From the NCBI GenBank assembly GCA_963827595.1, contig CAWHBT010000003.1:1-64000 (forward strand): a stretch of 64,000 nt of DNA, written 5' to 3'. This DNA is from DATEDA01 sp963827595. Lineage in GTDB: Bacteria > Pseudomonadota > Gammaproteobacteria > Burkholderiales > SG8-39. Positions 25,163 through 34,264 of this stretch are shown here, in pieces; the stretch's first letter is position 1; every line of letters begins with the position of its first letter. The notes under the pieces are model-generated. The model did not search any database. It was given only the letters and a program-made list of their open reading frames with translations, and was not told the DNA's origin. The position numbers were made by a program, and so were the translations under genes.

Positions 25163-25248
25163 CGCCGCAGCAGATAGCCTACGCAGCGACCGATGCCTGG
25201 GCGTGCCGCGAGCTGTATCTGCGCTTCAAGCAGCTGAATCTGGTCTGA
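25141..25248 (+). pseudogene. C-terminal fragment of a 3'-5' exonuclease (RNase D-like)
   Basis: The 35 residues NWAARRLTPQQIAYAATDAW then ACRELYLRFKQLNLV match the last DEDDy motif region of bacterial 3'-5' exonucleases (Y..TDA....LY). The rest of the domain is missing: the sequence before 25141 belongs to the cupin fragment in another frame. The two fragments were joined by a deletion or recombination. Confidence 0.6.
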
Positions 25249-25415
25249 GGACCCGAGAACTCGGCGCCAGAGCGAGGTTCTCGTAAGGGCGAAGGCCGGA
25301 TGGCGAACCAAGCGGAGGGTGGCAGGTGCCGAAGGCCCGTTAGCTGCTCGCCGCTTGGTCATTTTTCATCGAAATGAGTGTCCGCTATCGGTGAAATTGG
25401 AACTTGACCTCGAAG

Positions 25416-25555
25416 GCAGCTTCTGGCCGAAAGCGACCTTACGGCCCCTTCTTGAAGCAGCCGCTCGACGCGCGATCGACCCGAAGCGACTGTCGGACCT
25501 TTCGGAGCGGACCTTCGCAACTTCCTGAACGGCCAACTGCGACTGTCAGCCGCGC
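25416..25555. repeat. Dispersed repeat copy
   Basis: The segment from TTCTGGCCGAAAGCGACC (25420) through the CGGCCCCTTCTTGAAGCAGC block is, on the reverse strand, the same as 9372-9411 with few changes. The following CGATCGACCCGAAGCGACTG block resembles the GGGTCGANAGCGG core of the other copies. Confidence 0.6.
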
Positions 25556-26177
25556 CATAAAATCGCTCCGAAGCAGACATTGAAAGCGCGGCTGACAGCG
25601 CCGGACGGTCAAATGCGGCGCTCGGCTACGCCGCCCAGATGCTGCCGCGCCGCCGCCATCCAGACAGCCCGGATCGACGAGTGCTTCCGTTGCCCCGCAG
25701 TCCGATAGCTGATCGAAGCCACCACCGCTTCCGCCTTCGGGTTGAGCTGGAAGGCGTTCGCCATGCGCGAGACCTTAAGGTCCTCCTGGCGGAGACGATC
25801 TCCCGTCGCGCCGAGGCGCGAAGAGGTTATGCTGGCAGAGACTGTCGTTTGCTGTTCTCGCTTTCTATCGCTCAACTAGTCGGCGCCGTCACCCCGCCCG
25901 ACAGCCCCGACTGCCGGAGCGGGGATCGTCGCGCCACCCGAGCCGCGGCTGCACGATCCGCCGCCCGGTCACGTCGGCGTTACGCGCGGCGCGATGGGGG
26001 CCGCATTGACGTAACCCGCATCGCGGATTGGGCGCGTCCACCAGCAAGAAGGCTCCGCGCACGGCAAATCAGACGCACCAATCGCCTCGCATCACGGATC
26101 TTGGCCCGAAGCTCGCCGGATCCACCGCGTGAGCGAGGCCCGGGCGGCCGAGCTGGCGTAGAGCGTAAGTTATCGTC
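25556..26177. other. Gene-free stretch before the GGDEF-EAL gene
   Basis: About 620 bases without a supported gene. Open frames are Arg/Ala-rich and show no family motif. The promoter of the GGDEF-EAL gene must lie here. Confidence 0.35.
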
Positions 26178-28127
26178 TTGCCGTTCTTGGAGTCCGTCAT
26201 AGGTTCCAACCGCTCGAAGGGGACGAACAGGGCGCCCGAGGCACCTCTCCGACCGGCGGCGCCGCGCCTCGCCCCCGCTCGGCTCGGGCGGCGAGCCACT
26301 GCGCGCAGCGCCTCGCTCGCCCCCGCCGGAACCGCTTTCAAACGCAGCCTGGGCGACCACGAGTCCGCGGAGAGGGCGCTCTCGGCCGCCAGCGTGGAGC
26401 TCCGTCAGCAGATTGCCGAGCGCGAGCGGCTCGAGGAAGAGCGCCGAAGGGCCGAGCGAGGCCTACGCGAAGTGCAGGCGCGCTTCGAGAGTGCCTTCGC
26501 CAACGCGCCGATCGGCATGGCGCTGGTGGACATGAAGGGCGGCTGGCTGCAGGTGAATGACGCTCTCTGCCGGATCAGCGGCTACACCCGGGACGAGCTG
26601 AAAGCGACGACACTGTCCGAGATCACCCATCCGGACGATGTCGATCTCGACGCGGACTCCATGCGAGAGCTGCTCGCCCGCCGGGTTCCCAGCTATCAGA
26701 TCGAGAAGCGCTATCACCATGCCCGGGGCTATTACTTCTGGGTGCTGCTGACCGCTTCCCTCGTTCACGATGATGAGGGCAAAGCACTCTACGTCGTCTC
26801 GCAGCTTCAAGACATCTCCGAGCGCAAGCAGCTGGCGGAGCGCCTCGAGTACCTGATCGACCACGATTTCCTCACCGGGCTCTTCAACCGGCGCCGCTTC
26901 GAGCAGGAGCTGGCCCGGGAAACCGAGCGGGGGGTGCGCTACGGCGCCGCGGGCGCGGTCCTGATGATCGACCTGGACAACTTCAAGGACGTGAACGACG
27001 CCTTCGGCCACAAGGCGGGCGATGATCTTCTCCGGGGCGTCGCCGGCGCGCTGAGGAATCGCATTCGGCAGACGGATGTGCTGGCGCGGGTGGGCGGAGA
27101 CGAGTTCGCGGTGCTCCTTCCCCAGACGGATGCCGACCAGGCCCAGGTGGTGGCCGACGGGATCGTCAAGGCGCTCAGCCGCCATGTCGCGATGCTCGGG
27201 GACCGGTCGATCCGCATGACGGCCAGCGTGGGGGTCGCCCTGTTCGACGGCCTCTCCGCCCAGGAGCTGCTGGCGTCCGCCGATCTCGCCATGTACGAGG
27301 CCAAGGAGGCCGGGCGGAATCGCTTCGCCCTGTACATACCGGGCCGGGGTCGCCGCAAGACGGTGTCAGCGCGTCTGACCGAGTCGGATCAGCTCCGCCG
27401 CGCGCTCGAGGAAGATCGTTTCGCCCTCTACGGTCAGCCGATCCTCGACCTCCGGGACAACGAAGTCTGCCAATACGAGCTCCTGTTGCGGCTCCAGGAC
27501 GAGGCGGGCGGCGAGCCACTTCCGCCCAGTGCGTTTCTCTACGTCGCCGAGCGTTTCGGCCTGATCCAGGCTCTCGACGGCTGGGTCGCGGGCAAGGCGA
27601 TCGCGCTGATCGCCGAGCACGCGCGCGCCGGCCGCCGGCTGGTCCTCCACGTCAACCTCTCGGGCAAGTCGATCGGCGATCCCAAGGTGACCGCGCTCAC
27701 CGAGAACGCCCTGGTGGCGTCCGGGATCGATCCCGCGCAGCTCGTCTTCGAACTGACCGAGACGGCGGCCATCGCGAATATCGAGGAGGCGAAGGCCTTC
27801 GCGCACCGGATGCGCGAGCGCGGCTGTCAGTTCGCCCTGGACGACTTCGGCGCCGGCTTCGGCTCCTTCTACTACCTCAAGAACCTGCCCTTCGACTATT
27901 TCAAGATCGATGGCGACTTCATCCGTGGCATCGTGGCCAACCCCATGGACCAGCTCGTCGTGCGAGCCATTGTCGGCATCGCCCAGGGGATGGGGAAGAA
28001 GACGATCGCCGAGTTTGTGGCCGACGAGGAGACGGCGCGACTGGTAAAGCAGCTCGGCGTCGACTACGCGCAGGGGTACTACGTCGGCAAGCCGCGACCG
28101 TTGCTGGACGTCCTGCCCGCGGCCTAG
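26178..28127 (+). CDS. PAS-GGDEF-EAL cyclic-di-GMP enzyme
   Basis: A 649-residue cytoplasmic signalling protein. After a coiled coil (residues about 60-105) comes a PAS domain (about 102-218; FANAPIGMALVDMKG, SGYTRDEL, ISERKQ), a GGDEF domain (about 222-380; HDFLTGLFNRRRF, RVGGDEF at 304-310) and an EAL domain (about 390-645). The GGDEF motif is intact, so diguanylate cyclase activity is plausible. In the EAL domain the signature reads ELL rather than EAL, while VNLSGKS, FELTETA, DDFGAGFGSF and FKIDG are kept, so phosphodiesterase activity is possible but not certain. There is no membrane segment. The first 55 residues are Arg/Ala-rich and the true start may be further in. Confidence 0.85.
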   Translation: MPFLESVIGSNRSKGTNRAPEAPLRPAAPRLAPARLGRRATARSASLAPAGTAFKRSLGDHESAERALSAASVELRQQIAERERLEEERRRAERGLREVQARFESAFANAPIGMALVDMKGGWLQVNDALCRISGYTRDELKATTLSEITHPDDVDLDADSMRELLARRVPSYQIEKRYHHARGYYFWVLLTASLVHDDEGKALYVVSQLQDISERKQLAERLEYLIDHDFLTGLFNRRRFEQELARETERGVRYGAAGAVLMIDLDNFKDVNDAFGHKAGDDLLRGVAGALRNRIRQTDVLARVGGDEFAVLLPQTDADQAQVVADGIVKALSRHVAMLGDRSIRMTASVGVALFDGLSAQELLASADLAMYEAKEAGRNRFALYIPGRGRRKTVSARLTESDQLRRALEEDRFALYGQPILDLRDNEVCQYELLLRLQDEAGGEPLPPSAFLYVAERFGLIQALDGWVAGKAIALIAEHARAGRRLVLHVNLSGKSIGDPKVTALTENALVASGIDPAQLVFELTETAAIANIEEAKAFAHRMRERGCQFALDDFGAGFGSFYYLKNLPFDYFKIDGDFIRGIVANPMDQLVVRAIVGIAQGMGKKTIAEFVADEETARLVKQLGVDYAQGYYVGKPRPLLDVLPAA

Positions 28128-28220
28128 GGCGAGCGGCGCCGCGACGGTGCACCGCTTGACGATCCTCCGGACAAGAAAAAGCCCGGGCCTTCGGATGGTC
28201 GGTTTCGCAGAGCCTAGGAC

Positions 28221-28256
28221 GTTGTGCGAGACGCGCTACGCGGCGTCTCGCGCAAC
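28221..28256. repeat. Stem-loop between converging genes
   Basis: GTTGTGCGAGACGC (28221-28234) pairs with GCGTCTCGCGCAAC (28243-28256) with one mismatch. It lies between the ends of the GGDEF-EAL gene and the alternative oxidase gene. No T-run follows on either side, so it is a weak or Rho-assisted terminator at best. Confidence 0.5.
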
Positions 28257-28415
28257 GAGCCCAGGCTGGGAGGAAATCAGCAGCGTGTCGCCCAGGCGCT
28301 AACCCAGGAAGGGAGGCTCACTGCCTGGACTTTACGCGGGCGCAAACTCGCTCCATGCAGCCAGCCCGAAGCTTTTCGCTCCCTTGGGGGAAATGTCCGC
28401 GGGCGTAGATTCGGA

Positions 28416-29030
28416 TCAACCCAGCTCGTCGGCAAATTCGTGATTGACATCGCGGTGATGAGCCTCATCTGCGCGGACCGCGATGATGACGTCGCGCAAC
28501 CGCGCGTCGGGCGCAAGCTTCCAGTAATCGATAGCGATCTTGGGCGCCGGGACGTTGGCGTAGGTGCCGTTGTCCACGCCAGCCAGATACTCGGTGTAGC
28601 TGGAGACCGCTTCTTCCTCGAAGTAACCCACGAAACGATGCGCGGTCTTTGGCGAAATCACGTAAAGCAGAAAGAAAAGATTATAGAAGACGCCTTGGGC
28701 AAGCAGAACCAGCAGGCGCTCAAGCCACGAGGGCTGGGCAATATGAATGAAGGTCATCAAGTGCATGCGTTCATTCTCCGCTTCGTCCAGGAGTGTGCGG
28801 ATCCAGCCGTGATCGCTTTCCATTCGGCGCAGGGCACGCAAATGTTGCAGGGCACCGCCAACCATGCCCGGCACGGCAGCAACCGTTTCCAGCACAACCG
28901 CGCGATGGCCATACCGGCCAGCGAAAAAAGTGTCAGCGAAGAACCGCAGAAACTTGGTGAAAGCATAAGCAATCCGGTCGGGAAAATCCCTTGGAGCGTA
29001 GTGTCGTCCAAGCGGAGGCGTAACAGACAT
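28416..29030 (-). CDS. aox: Alternative oxidase (quinol oxidase)
   Basis: This 204-residue protein is a bacterial alternative oxidase: a diiron, cyanide-resistant quinol oxidase that passes electrons from quinol to oxygen without pumping protons. The diiron ligands are visible in order: E48 in LETVAAVPGM, E87 and H90 in DEAENERMH, E139 in YFEEEAVSSY, and E189 and H192 in ADEAHHRDVNH. Two hydrophobic stretches (AAVPGMVGGAL and LLVLLAQGVFYNLFFLLYVI) match the monotopic membrane helices. It is shorter at the N-terminus than mitochondrial forms, as usual in bacteria. The surrounding genes deal with oxidative stress, which fits a role in keeping the quinone pool oxidised. ATG 29030 is preceded by an AGGAG-like box. 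Confidence 0.92.
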   Translation of the reverse strand: MSVTPPLGRHYAPRDFPDRIAYAFTKFLRFFADTFFAGRYGHRAVVLETVAAVPGMVGGALQHLRALRRMESDHGWIRTLLDEAENERMHLMTFIHIAQPSWLERLLVLLAQGVFYNLFFLLYVISPKTAHRFVGYFEEEAVSSYTEYLAGVDNGTYANVPAPKIAIDYWKLAPDARLRDVIIAVRADEAHHRDVNHEFADELG

Positions 29031-29445
29031 GCCTAAACTCCTGTGAATTGTCCTTCTGTTCCGACCAGGCTATACGACATCCATACCTAGATGCTCTAGC
29101 GATCGCTTTCCCGTTCAAACCGTCGGGCGGTTCGAGGAAGGACACGCAGAGGGATACTAATTTAGGTCGTCAGTGGCGCAAGGATCGTCCACATTTGCGA
29201 GGCGCCGATCAACGACAATACCTCGGAGTATCGCGAAGCGAAAAAGCTGATCAAGAGGCGCAACGGATTGGTGCACCACTGGCCCGAGTGGAGGGACGCC
29301 CCCGACGTTCTCTAATGAAATCCCTTCTCTATGTGCGCGGCCGCACAGACCACGCGTAATCTTGTGCACATTCTTATAAGCTAAGCATCGGAAACTTAGT
29401 ACAACGCTCCGGTCAATTGTCGACATTCGTTATCAAGAGACGATC
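29031..29445. other. Divergent intergenic region between aox and csbD
   Basis: About 415 bases with no supported gene. It should contain the promoters of both genes. Short frames inside lack motifs. No copy of the TCTGT-N10-ACAGA palindrome was seen here. Confidence 0.4.
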
Positions 29446-29622
29446 ATGAACAAAGATCAAATCAAAGGCCGAATCAAAGAAGCGAAGGGTAAAGTCAAGG
29501 AAGTCACGGGCAAGATAGTCAGCGATAGGACCTTAGAAGAAAAAGGGAAGGTTCAAAAAACCATCGGCAAAGCCCAAGCGGGGTATGGTGATCTCAAGGA
29601 TGACCTTAAGAAAGGCGACTGA
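29446..29622 (+). CDS. CsbD family stress protein (copy 2)
   Basis: 58 residues: MNKDQIKGRIKEAKGKVKEV, TGKIVSDRTLEEKGKVQKTI and GKAQAGYGDLKDDLKKGD. It belongs to the CsbD family but to the Lys-rich branch (MN.DQ.KGR.KE.KGK.KE.TGK), unlike the WKQLKG branch at 22384. The ATG follows AAGAGACGATC. The gene's codons are poorer in GC than the neighbours, a hint of separate origin. Confidence 0.9.
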   Translation: MNKDQIKGRIKEAKGKVKEVTGKIVSDRTLEEKGKVQKTIGKAQAGYGDLKDDLKKGD

Positions 29623-29760
29623 CCTCACCTTTGCATGCCTTGAGTGGCTGTTCCATACACCTGCGCGCGCGACGTTCAGATTTGCTTGCCGGGTGCATGG
29701 CCAGCAAGCCGCATTGCATCAATGAGTATCTCTCAAGCGCTTTTTAGGCAGGAGATGAAC

Positions 29761-30210
29761 ATGAACTACGAAGATCGCGATACCTTAGGCATGTACAAAG
29801 TCCACAAAGGCGGTGGACCCGATCTGCGGCGCGGACCCGGACCCGAAGTGATGGGTGCCGATACCCTCATCGGAAACGACGTCTACAACCATAAAAACGA
29901 AGATCTGGGTGACATCAAAGAAATCATGTTGGACATGCGCAGCGGCAAAGTGGGTTACGCAGTGTTGTCCTTCGGGGGCTTCCTGGGTATGGGCGAAAAG
30001 CTTTTCGCGGTGCCGTGGAACGCGTTGACGCTCGACACGAAGAATAAGCGCTTCGTGCTGAACGTGGAGAAGGACCGCCTCAAAGATGCACCGGGATTCG
30101 ATAAGGACCACTGGCCCAACATGTCAGACCAGTCTTGGGCGAGGGAACTCCATTCATACTACGGGAGTAAACCGTATTCGGACGACCCGCCCGCGCCGTC
30201 CGCTCGATAA
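29761..30210 (+). CDS. PRC-barrel domain protein
   Basis: A 149-residue soluble protein with one PRC-barrel: MGADTLIGNDVYNHKNEDLG, DIKEIMLDMRSGKVGYAVLS, FGGFLGMGEKLFAVPW and LNVEKDRLKDAPGF. This is the form common beside CsbD and other stress genes (W..L..D.....F.L...K..L..AP.F). ATG 29761 has CAGGAG at good spacing; the ATG six bases earlier is too close to that box. The tail KDHWPNMSDQSWARELHSYY is also typical. The role is unknown; PRC-barrels often bind other proteins or RNA. Confidence 0.9.
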   Translation: MNYEDRDTLGMYKVHKGGGPDLRRGPGPEVMGADTLIGNDVYNHKNEDLGDIKEIMLDMRSGKVGYAVLSFGGFLGMGEKLFAVPWNALTLDTKNKRFVLNVEKDRLKDAPGFDKDHWPNMSDQSWARELHSYYGSKPYSDDPPAPSAR

Positions 30211-30273
30211 GAAAAGCCTGCAAAGGAATCCACATTCGTGTCGGTAACCAGGCCCCGAAAGAAGAAATCTAAC

Positions 30274-30296
30274 GGTGCGGTCCGGACGACCGCACC
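30274..30296 (-). terminator. Hairpin between PRC-barrel gene and recombinase fragment
   Basis: GGTGCGGTC (30274-30282) pairs perfectly with GACCGCACC (30288-30296). On the minus strand it is followed by GTTAGATTTCTTCTTTC, a T-rich tract, so it terminates leftward transcription and may act in both directions. Confidence 0.65.
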
Positions 30297-30304
30297 AGTC
30301 ATTG

Positions 30305-30597
30305 TTAGCTCGAGACGGAGATCCGAGTCTCAAGCCGCGGCGGGTTCCGGAACTGCTCGAGATCTATCCCCTTGAACTCCGGGATCTTCTTGTAATCGAC
30401 GTTTCCCGTCTTCCAGTACCGCGTTACCGAGACGCCGCAACCTGCTTCGGACGAGTGCGTGACGAGTTCGAGGAGCGCGGCTTTCGCCCCGTCAAGTTCG
30501 CCTGCGGCATCCTCGGCGCGCCGCTTCGCGGCAATGTAGGCTGCTGCTGACCTGCCCCCCTCAAACGCTACCACGAGGAGGTTAGTAAAGTCCGTTT
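30305..30597 (-). pseudogene. C-terminal fragment of a phage-type exonuclease (YqaJ-like)
   Basis: The residues AAYIAAKRRAEDAAGELDGA, GVSVTRYWKTGNVDYKKIPE and FKGIDLEQF resemble the C-terminal region of YqaJ/lambda-type viral exonucleases (GVSV.....GNVDYKKIPEL.GVDLE.YR). The nuclease core upstream is missing because an IS3 remnant joins directly. It shows that phage-type recombination genes were once here. The family name is from the GNVDYKKIPE motif only. Confidence 0.5.
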
Positions 30598-31016
30598 TTG
30601 AGCGGTCCCCGTTCTCAGTGCCAGTGCCGATGTGAGTCCTCGGCATTTGGTTGACCCGTCGGTTCAGGGCGAGCCCTGAATCGACGGGCGAATTCGGCGG
30701 GCGGCACTTCGCCGAGTGCCCTGTGAGGGCGACTCTCGTTGTACTCCACCCGCCACGACTCCACAACGGCCCTGGCGTCGGCGATCGACTCGAACCAGTG
30801 CGCGTTCAAGCACTCGTCTCGAAACGTCCCGTTGAAGGACTCCACATAAGCATTGTCGGTGGGCTTTCCCGGGCGGCTGCAGTCGATACGCACCTGGTGC
30901 TGGTAGACCCACAGATCCACCAGTTGGCTGGTGAACTCCGAGCCGTTGTCACAGCGAAGTGATTCGGGACGACCGCGGCTCTGTCTCAATCGCTCGAGCG
31001 CAGCGACGACATCGTG
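30598..31016 (-). pseudogene. IS3 family transposase OrfB, 5'-truncated
   Basis: The protein segment contains LRCDNGSEFTSQ (second catalytic Asp), DCSRPGKPTDNAYVESFNGT (catalytic Glu), FRDECLNAHWFESIADAR and YNESRPHRALGEVPPAEFA, the standard end of IS3-type integrase cores. The first catalytic Asp, the N-terminal part and OrfA are missing. The stop codon is at 30615-30617, and the element's right end probably lies near 30598 (TGAGCGGTCCCCG). It is a dead remnant. Confidence 0.85.
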
Positions 31017-31171
31017 CGACCGATTGCACGGTCGCGGATTACGGAAGGCGACTACACGCCGACGGATACGTCGATTCCGCGACTCATTTCGCAAGTCCGC
31101 CAGCGCCCAGGATCAGCGGCGCGCCCAGCATAAGCACGCGATACGTCGCTACACGCGCCGGACTGCGCATC

Positions 31172-31191
31172 CTCTGTGCGCTAGCGAACGG
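31172..31191 (+). promoter_or_regulatory. CTCTGTGCGCT-type motif before the second DUF3309 gene
   Basis: CTCTGTGCGCTAGCGAACGG shares the first eleven bases and GCG spacing with the motifs at 20613 and 22040. It lies about 215 bases before the DUF3309 start and in the opposite relative orientation, so the link is weaker. Confidence 0.4.
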
Positions 31192-31406
31192 ACACCCTCC
31201 GCGGCGCGCCGTATGTTGAGCGTGTACGTTCGATCTGTAGCCCACGACCAACAGACACCGGATCTCGTGCGCAAAGCCGCGCTGCCCGCCGCGCACGCAG
31301 GCAGGGGTCCGATGACCTGTACACCCCTCGGCACGCACAAGTACGGGCCGCGCGTACGGGCCGCGCTCATCGGCGCCGCGGCCATAGCAGATGAAAGGAG
31401 CAGCCC

Positions 31407-31565
31407 ATGACCCTCGGAACGATTCTGCTGATCGTCTTGATACTGATTCTCGTCGGCGTCATTCCGACTTGGCCGCACAGCCGTAGCTGGGGCTACAGAC
31501 CCAGCGGCGTGCTCGGCGTGATCCTGGTCATCGTCCTCGTGTTACTTCTGATGGGACGGCTTTGA
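31407..31565 (+). CDS. DUF3309 micro-membrane protein (copy 2)
   Basis: 52 residues: MTLGTILLIVLILILVGVIP, TWPHSRSWGYRPSGVLGVIL and a hydrophobic end. It has the same length and the same WPHS..WGY.PSG signature as the copy at 20358. The ATG has AAAGGAGCAGCCC upstream. The two copies differ enough to be old paralogues or separate acquisitions. Confidence 0.88.
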   Translation: MTLGTILLIVLILILVGVIPTWPHSRSWGYRPSGVLGVILVIVLVLLLMGRL

Positions 31566-31613
31566 AGCAGGAGTCGGCAAACTCATCTGAGTTGTCCTTG
31601 CTGGAGACGCCCC

Positions 31614-32096
31614 ATGACGAAGGTTGGTGGTGAGCTCGCCGTCGGTTTGCTGCTTTATGGCGCCTGCGGAGCGCTCATTGCGCACGCGACTCCCTTAGAT
31701 CAGTCAAGCGCCGCCACGACCTCCCCGCCGCAGCTCGCGCAGGCGCCTGCACCCGACAGCCCCGCCCCGCCTGCGGCGACGCCGGACGCAAGCACGGGCA
31801 AAGCGGCCTACTACGGTAAGAAGTTCCAGGGCCGCAAGACCGCGAGCGGCGAATCCTTCGACATGAACAAGCTCACCGCGGCGAGCAATGACCATCCCTT
31901 CGGGACGATGCTCAAGGTCACTAATGTCGCGAACGGCAAGTCGGTCGAGGTCCGCGTCAACGACCGCCTCTCCGGTGGGGACCGGATCATTGATCTTTCC
32001 TATGCAGCCGCACAGCAGATCGGCATCGTCAAGGCGGGGGTCGCTGAGGTGAAGGTGGAAGTGAGTGCCCCCGCCACGCAAAAGAAGAATCGCTGA
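31614..32096 (+). CDS. rlpA: RlpA-like double-psi beta-barrel protein
   Basis: The 160-residue product has a signal peptide (hydrophobic AVGLLLYGACGALIAHA), a Pro/Ala linker and an RlpA-like double-psi beta-barrel (about 65-150): KAAYYGKKFQGRKTASGESF, LTAASNDHPFGTMLKVTNVA, VRVNDR and RIIDLSYAAAQQIGI. RlpA proteins act on septal peptidoglycan. The SPOR domain of full-length RlpA is absent, so this is the short form. The catalytic-type Asp/Ser region VNDR is kept. The antiporter gene begins 21 bases after its stop. Confidence 0.85.
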   Translation: MTKVGGELAVGLLLYGACGALIAHATPLDQSSAATTSPPQLAQAPAPDSPAPPAATPDASTGKAAYYGKKFQGRKTASGESFDMNKLTAASNDHPFGTMLKVTNVANGKSVEVRVNDRLSGGDRIIDLSYAAAQQIGIVKAGVAEVKVEVSAPATQKKNR

Positions 32097-32116
32097 CTCC
32101 CGTCCTGGAATCTGCG

Positions 32117-33436
32117 ATGTCCTTCGCCATCTGGGCGCTCATCATCGGCGCCATTTTGATCACCATGGCGCTGCTGGGCACGCTCCTCAAGCGTCTGCCA
32201 TTGAGTCCGGGCGTTGTTTATCTGGCGATCGGCTATGCGCTCGGCCCGGCAGGATGGGCGCTCATGGCACCGGACCCGCTTCTTTACTCCGCCGACCTGG
32301 AGAAGATGGCGGAAGTCGCGCTGCTCATCTCGCTGTTCGCAGTCGGACTGAAACTCGGCGTTCCTCTGCGCGACAAACGCTGGTACCTGCCGCTACGCTT
32401 GGCATTCCCGTCGATGGTACTGACGGTGATGTTCGTCGCGGCCATCGGCGTATTCCTGTTCGCACTGCCCGCGGCTGCGGCGATCCTGCTCGCCGCGATT
32501 CTGGCCCCCACCGATCCCGTGCTTGCATCGGACGTGCAGGTTGAAGATTCCTCGGATCGCGACCGCCTCCGCTTCGGCCTGACTGCCGAGGGCGGTCTCA
32601 ACGATGGTGCCGCGTTTCCGATCGTGATGTTCGCTCTGGGTCTGCTTGGCCTTTACGATTTCGGGGGCGGCGGATGGCGCTTTCTGGCAGTCGACGTGAT
32701 GTGGGCCATCGCCGGCGGGTTGGCGATCGGCGGTGCCTTGGGAGCATTGATCGCGAAACTGGTTCTCTACCTACGCACACGGCATCAGGAGGCGGTCGGT
32801 CTCGACGAGTTCCTCGCGCTTGGGTTGATCGCGATCGCCTACGGCGTCGCGCAACTCAGCTTCGCTTCGGGGTTTCTTGCGGTGTTTGCCGCAGGACTCG
32901 CGCTGCAGCGGATCAAGGAGCACTCGAAGCCCGAAAAGCCGTCGAGCGCGGTGAAGGTCAAGATCGCCTTGGGCGCGGAAAGCGAGAAGGAACTTGCGAC
33001 CCATTCCCACCACGCGGGCACCTACATGATCGACGCCGTACAAGGCTTCAACGGACAACTCGAGCGACTCGCCGAACTGGTGGTGGTGATGGTGGCCGGG
33101 GCGATGTTGTCCTACACCTATTTGCCTGACCGCGCCGTCTGGTTCCTGCTGCTCCTGTTTTTCCTGGTGCGTCCCGCTTCAGTTTGGCTGGGCCTGATGG
33201 GGGCGACCGGCGTATCGCGCGATCAGCGCATCTTGATTTCCTGGTTCGGCATCCGCGGCGTCGGCTCGATTTTCTACCTGATGTACGCGATCAATCACGG
33301 CTTGCCGGAACCGTTGGCCAAAGAGCTGATCGCGATCACGCTCTCGACGGTTGCCGCATCGGTCCTGATCCACGGCATTTCGGTGACGCCGCTGATGAGC
33401 CTGTACACAAGACGGAAAGCGCGCCGGCGCCGTTAA
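32117..33436 (+). CDS. NhaP-type cation/proton antiporter
   Basis: A 439-residue CPA1-type sodium/proton antiporter with about 12 membrane segments. Conserved motifs are ILAPTDPVLASDVQ (first half, with the TDP ion-binding motif) and LTAEGGLNDGAAFPIVM (EGGLNDG, the ND motif of CPA1 exchangers). HQEAVGLDEFLALGLIAIAY and SWFGIRGVGSIFYLMYAI follow. A soluble loop near residues 260-310 contains HSHHAGTYM. It would export sodium or potassium in exchange for protons and so help under salt or alkaline stress. ATG 32117 is supported by the membrane start. Confidence 0.88.
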   Translation: MSFAIWALIIGAILITMALLGTLLKRLPLSPGVVYLAIGYALGPAGWALMAPDPLLYSADLEKMAEVALLISLFAVGLKLGVPLRDKRWYLPLRLAFPSMVLTVMFVAAIGVFLFALPAAAAILLAAILAPTDPVLASDVQVEDSSDRDRLRFGLTAEGGLNDGAAFPIVMFALGLLGLYDFGGGGWRFLAVDVMWAIAGGLAIGGALGALIAKLVLYLRTRHQEAVGLDEFLALGLIAIAYGVAQLSFASGFLAVFAAGLALQRIKEHSKPEKPSSAVKVKIALGAESEKELATHSHHAGTYMIDAVQGFNGQLERLAELVVVMVAGAMLSYTYLPDRAVWFLLLLFFLVRPASVWLGLMGATGVSRDQRILISWFGIRGVGSIFYLMYAINHGLPEPLAKELIAITLSTVAASVLIHGISVTPLMSLYTRRKARRRR

Positions 33437-34264
33437 GCAGCGACACCAGCAATCCAAACGCTTCCGGCTAACGTCTCGCCAGCCTATGAGCTGCAGGACA
33501 GCATCGCAAAGCCCGCCCGATGGCGCGCCCAATCGGGCCGGCGCTTGGCGAACTGATCACCCCGACCGGCTGCTTCTGGCCGATTCTGTTGAAAAACTCG
33601 GTTTCCGCTGACTATGAAAAAATGAGAGCCCTTGTGGGGCGCGCAGCTCGCTTCGAGCTGAGGGGGTACGCGGAGTAATTGATGTCGCGACGTAGACCCT
33701 CTTGGTGGGCCACAAGCGGGAATCGGCTGGTGTTTTCGACTAGCTCCACGTCTGACGGAAATTTTCCGTCCTTGCGATTCCGAGTTTTTCAAGTGCGCCG
33801 GTCAAACCGGCAAGGAGTAGGTGGTGCAAGTCCGCTGCACTGAAGGTCTAGCAAACCACAGTGACCCCGAGTCATGCGCGGGCATCCGTGAGGGTGTCAG
33901 CGAAGCGTTGACAGGGGAGAGCGCAGGCCAGCCATTGAGCTGCGAGAGACTCAAATCCCGGGTGCCGACACGGTTTGAAACGTGGAAGGCAGCACGGACG
34001 GGCGCGCTATCGCGAGCATCCGGACGGCCCGGCGTAGTCGAAGACCCTGGCATGCGCGGAAGCTCCTTGTACGGGAACCGGGAGATCTTGGGTTTGGCCG
34101 GCGGCGCATCGCCGGTCCGTGCCGGGAAGGCGAGGAGCCGTAGCCGGTGATGCACGAACCCAAGAAGTCTGACCTCGCCGTAGTAGCCGTGAAGCCGACG
34201 AACAACGCCGGAGGTACGCTCGGCGGCGGAGCCGGCGGAGCCAAGGGCGGGGGCCGAGGGGAAC

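Noticed and set aside
25609..25875. Minus-strand 88-residue frame containing MANAFQLNPKAEAVV
   Set aside because: A short protein-like piece only; no family recognised and no start signal.
28224..29036. 270-residue plus-strand frame opposite the alternative oxidase
   Set aside because: The minus-strand frame has all diiron ligands; the opposite frame has no motif.
31084..31338. Possible DUF1328-like micro-protein (MLGAPLILGAGGLAK)
   Set aside because: Only 15 residues fit and the end is missing.
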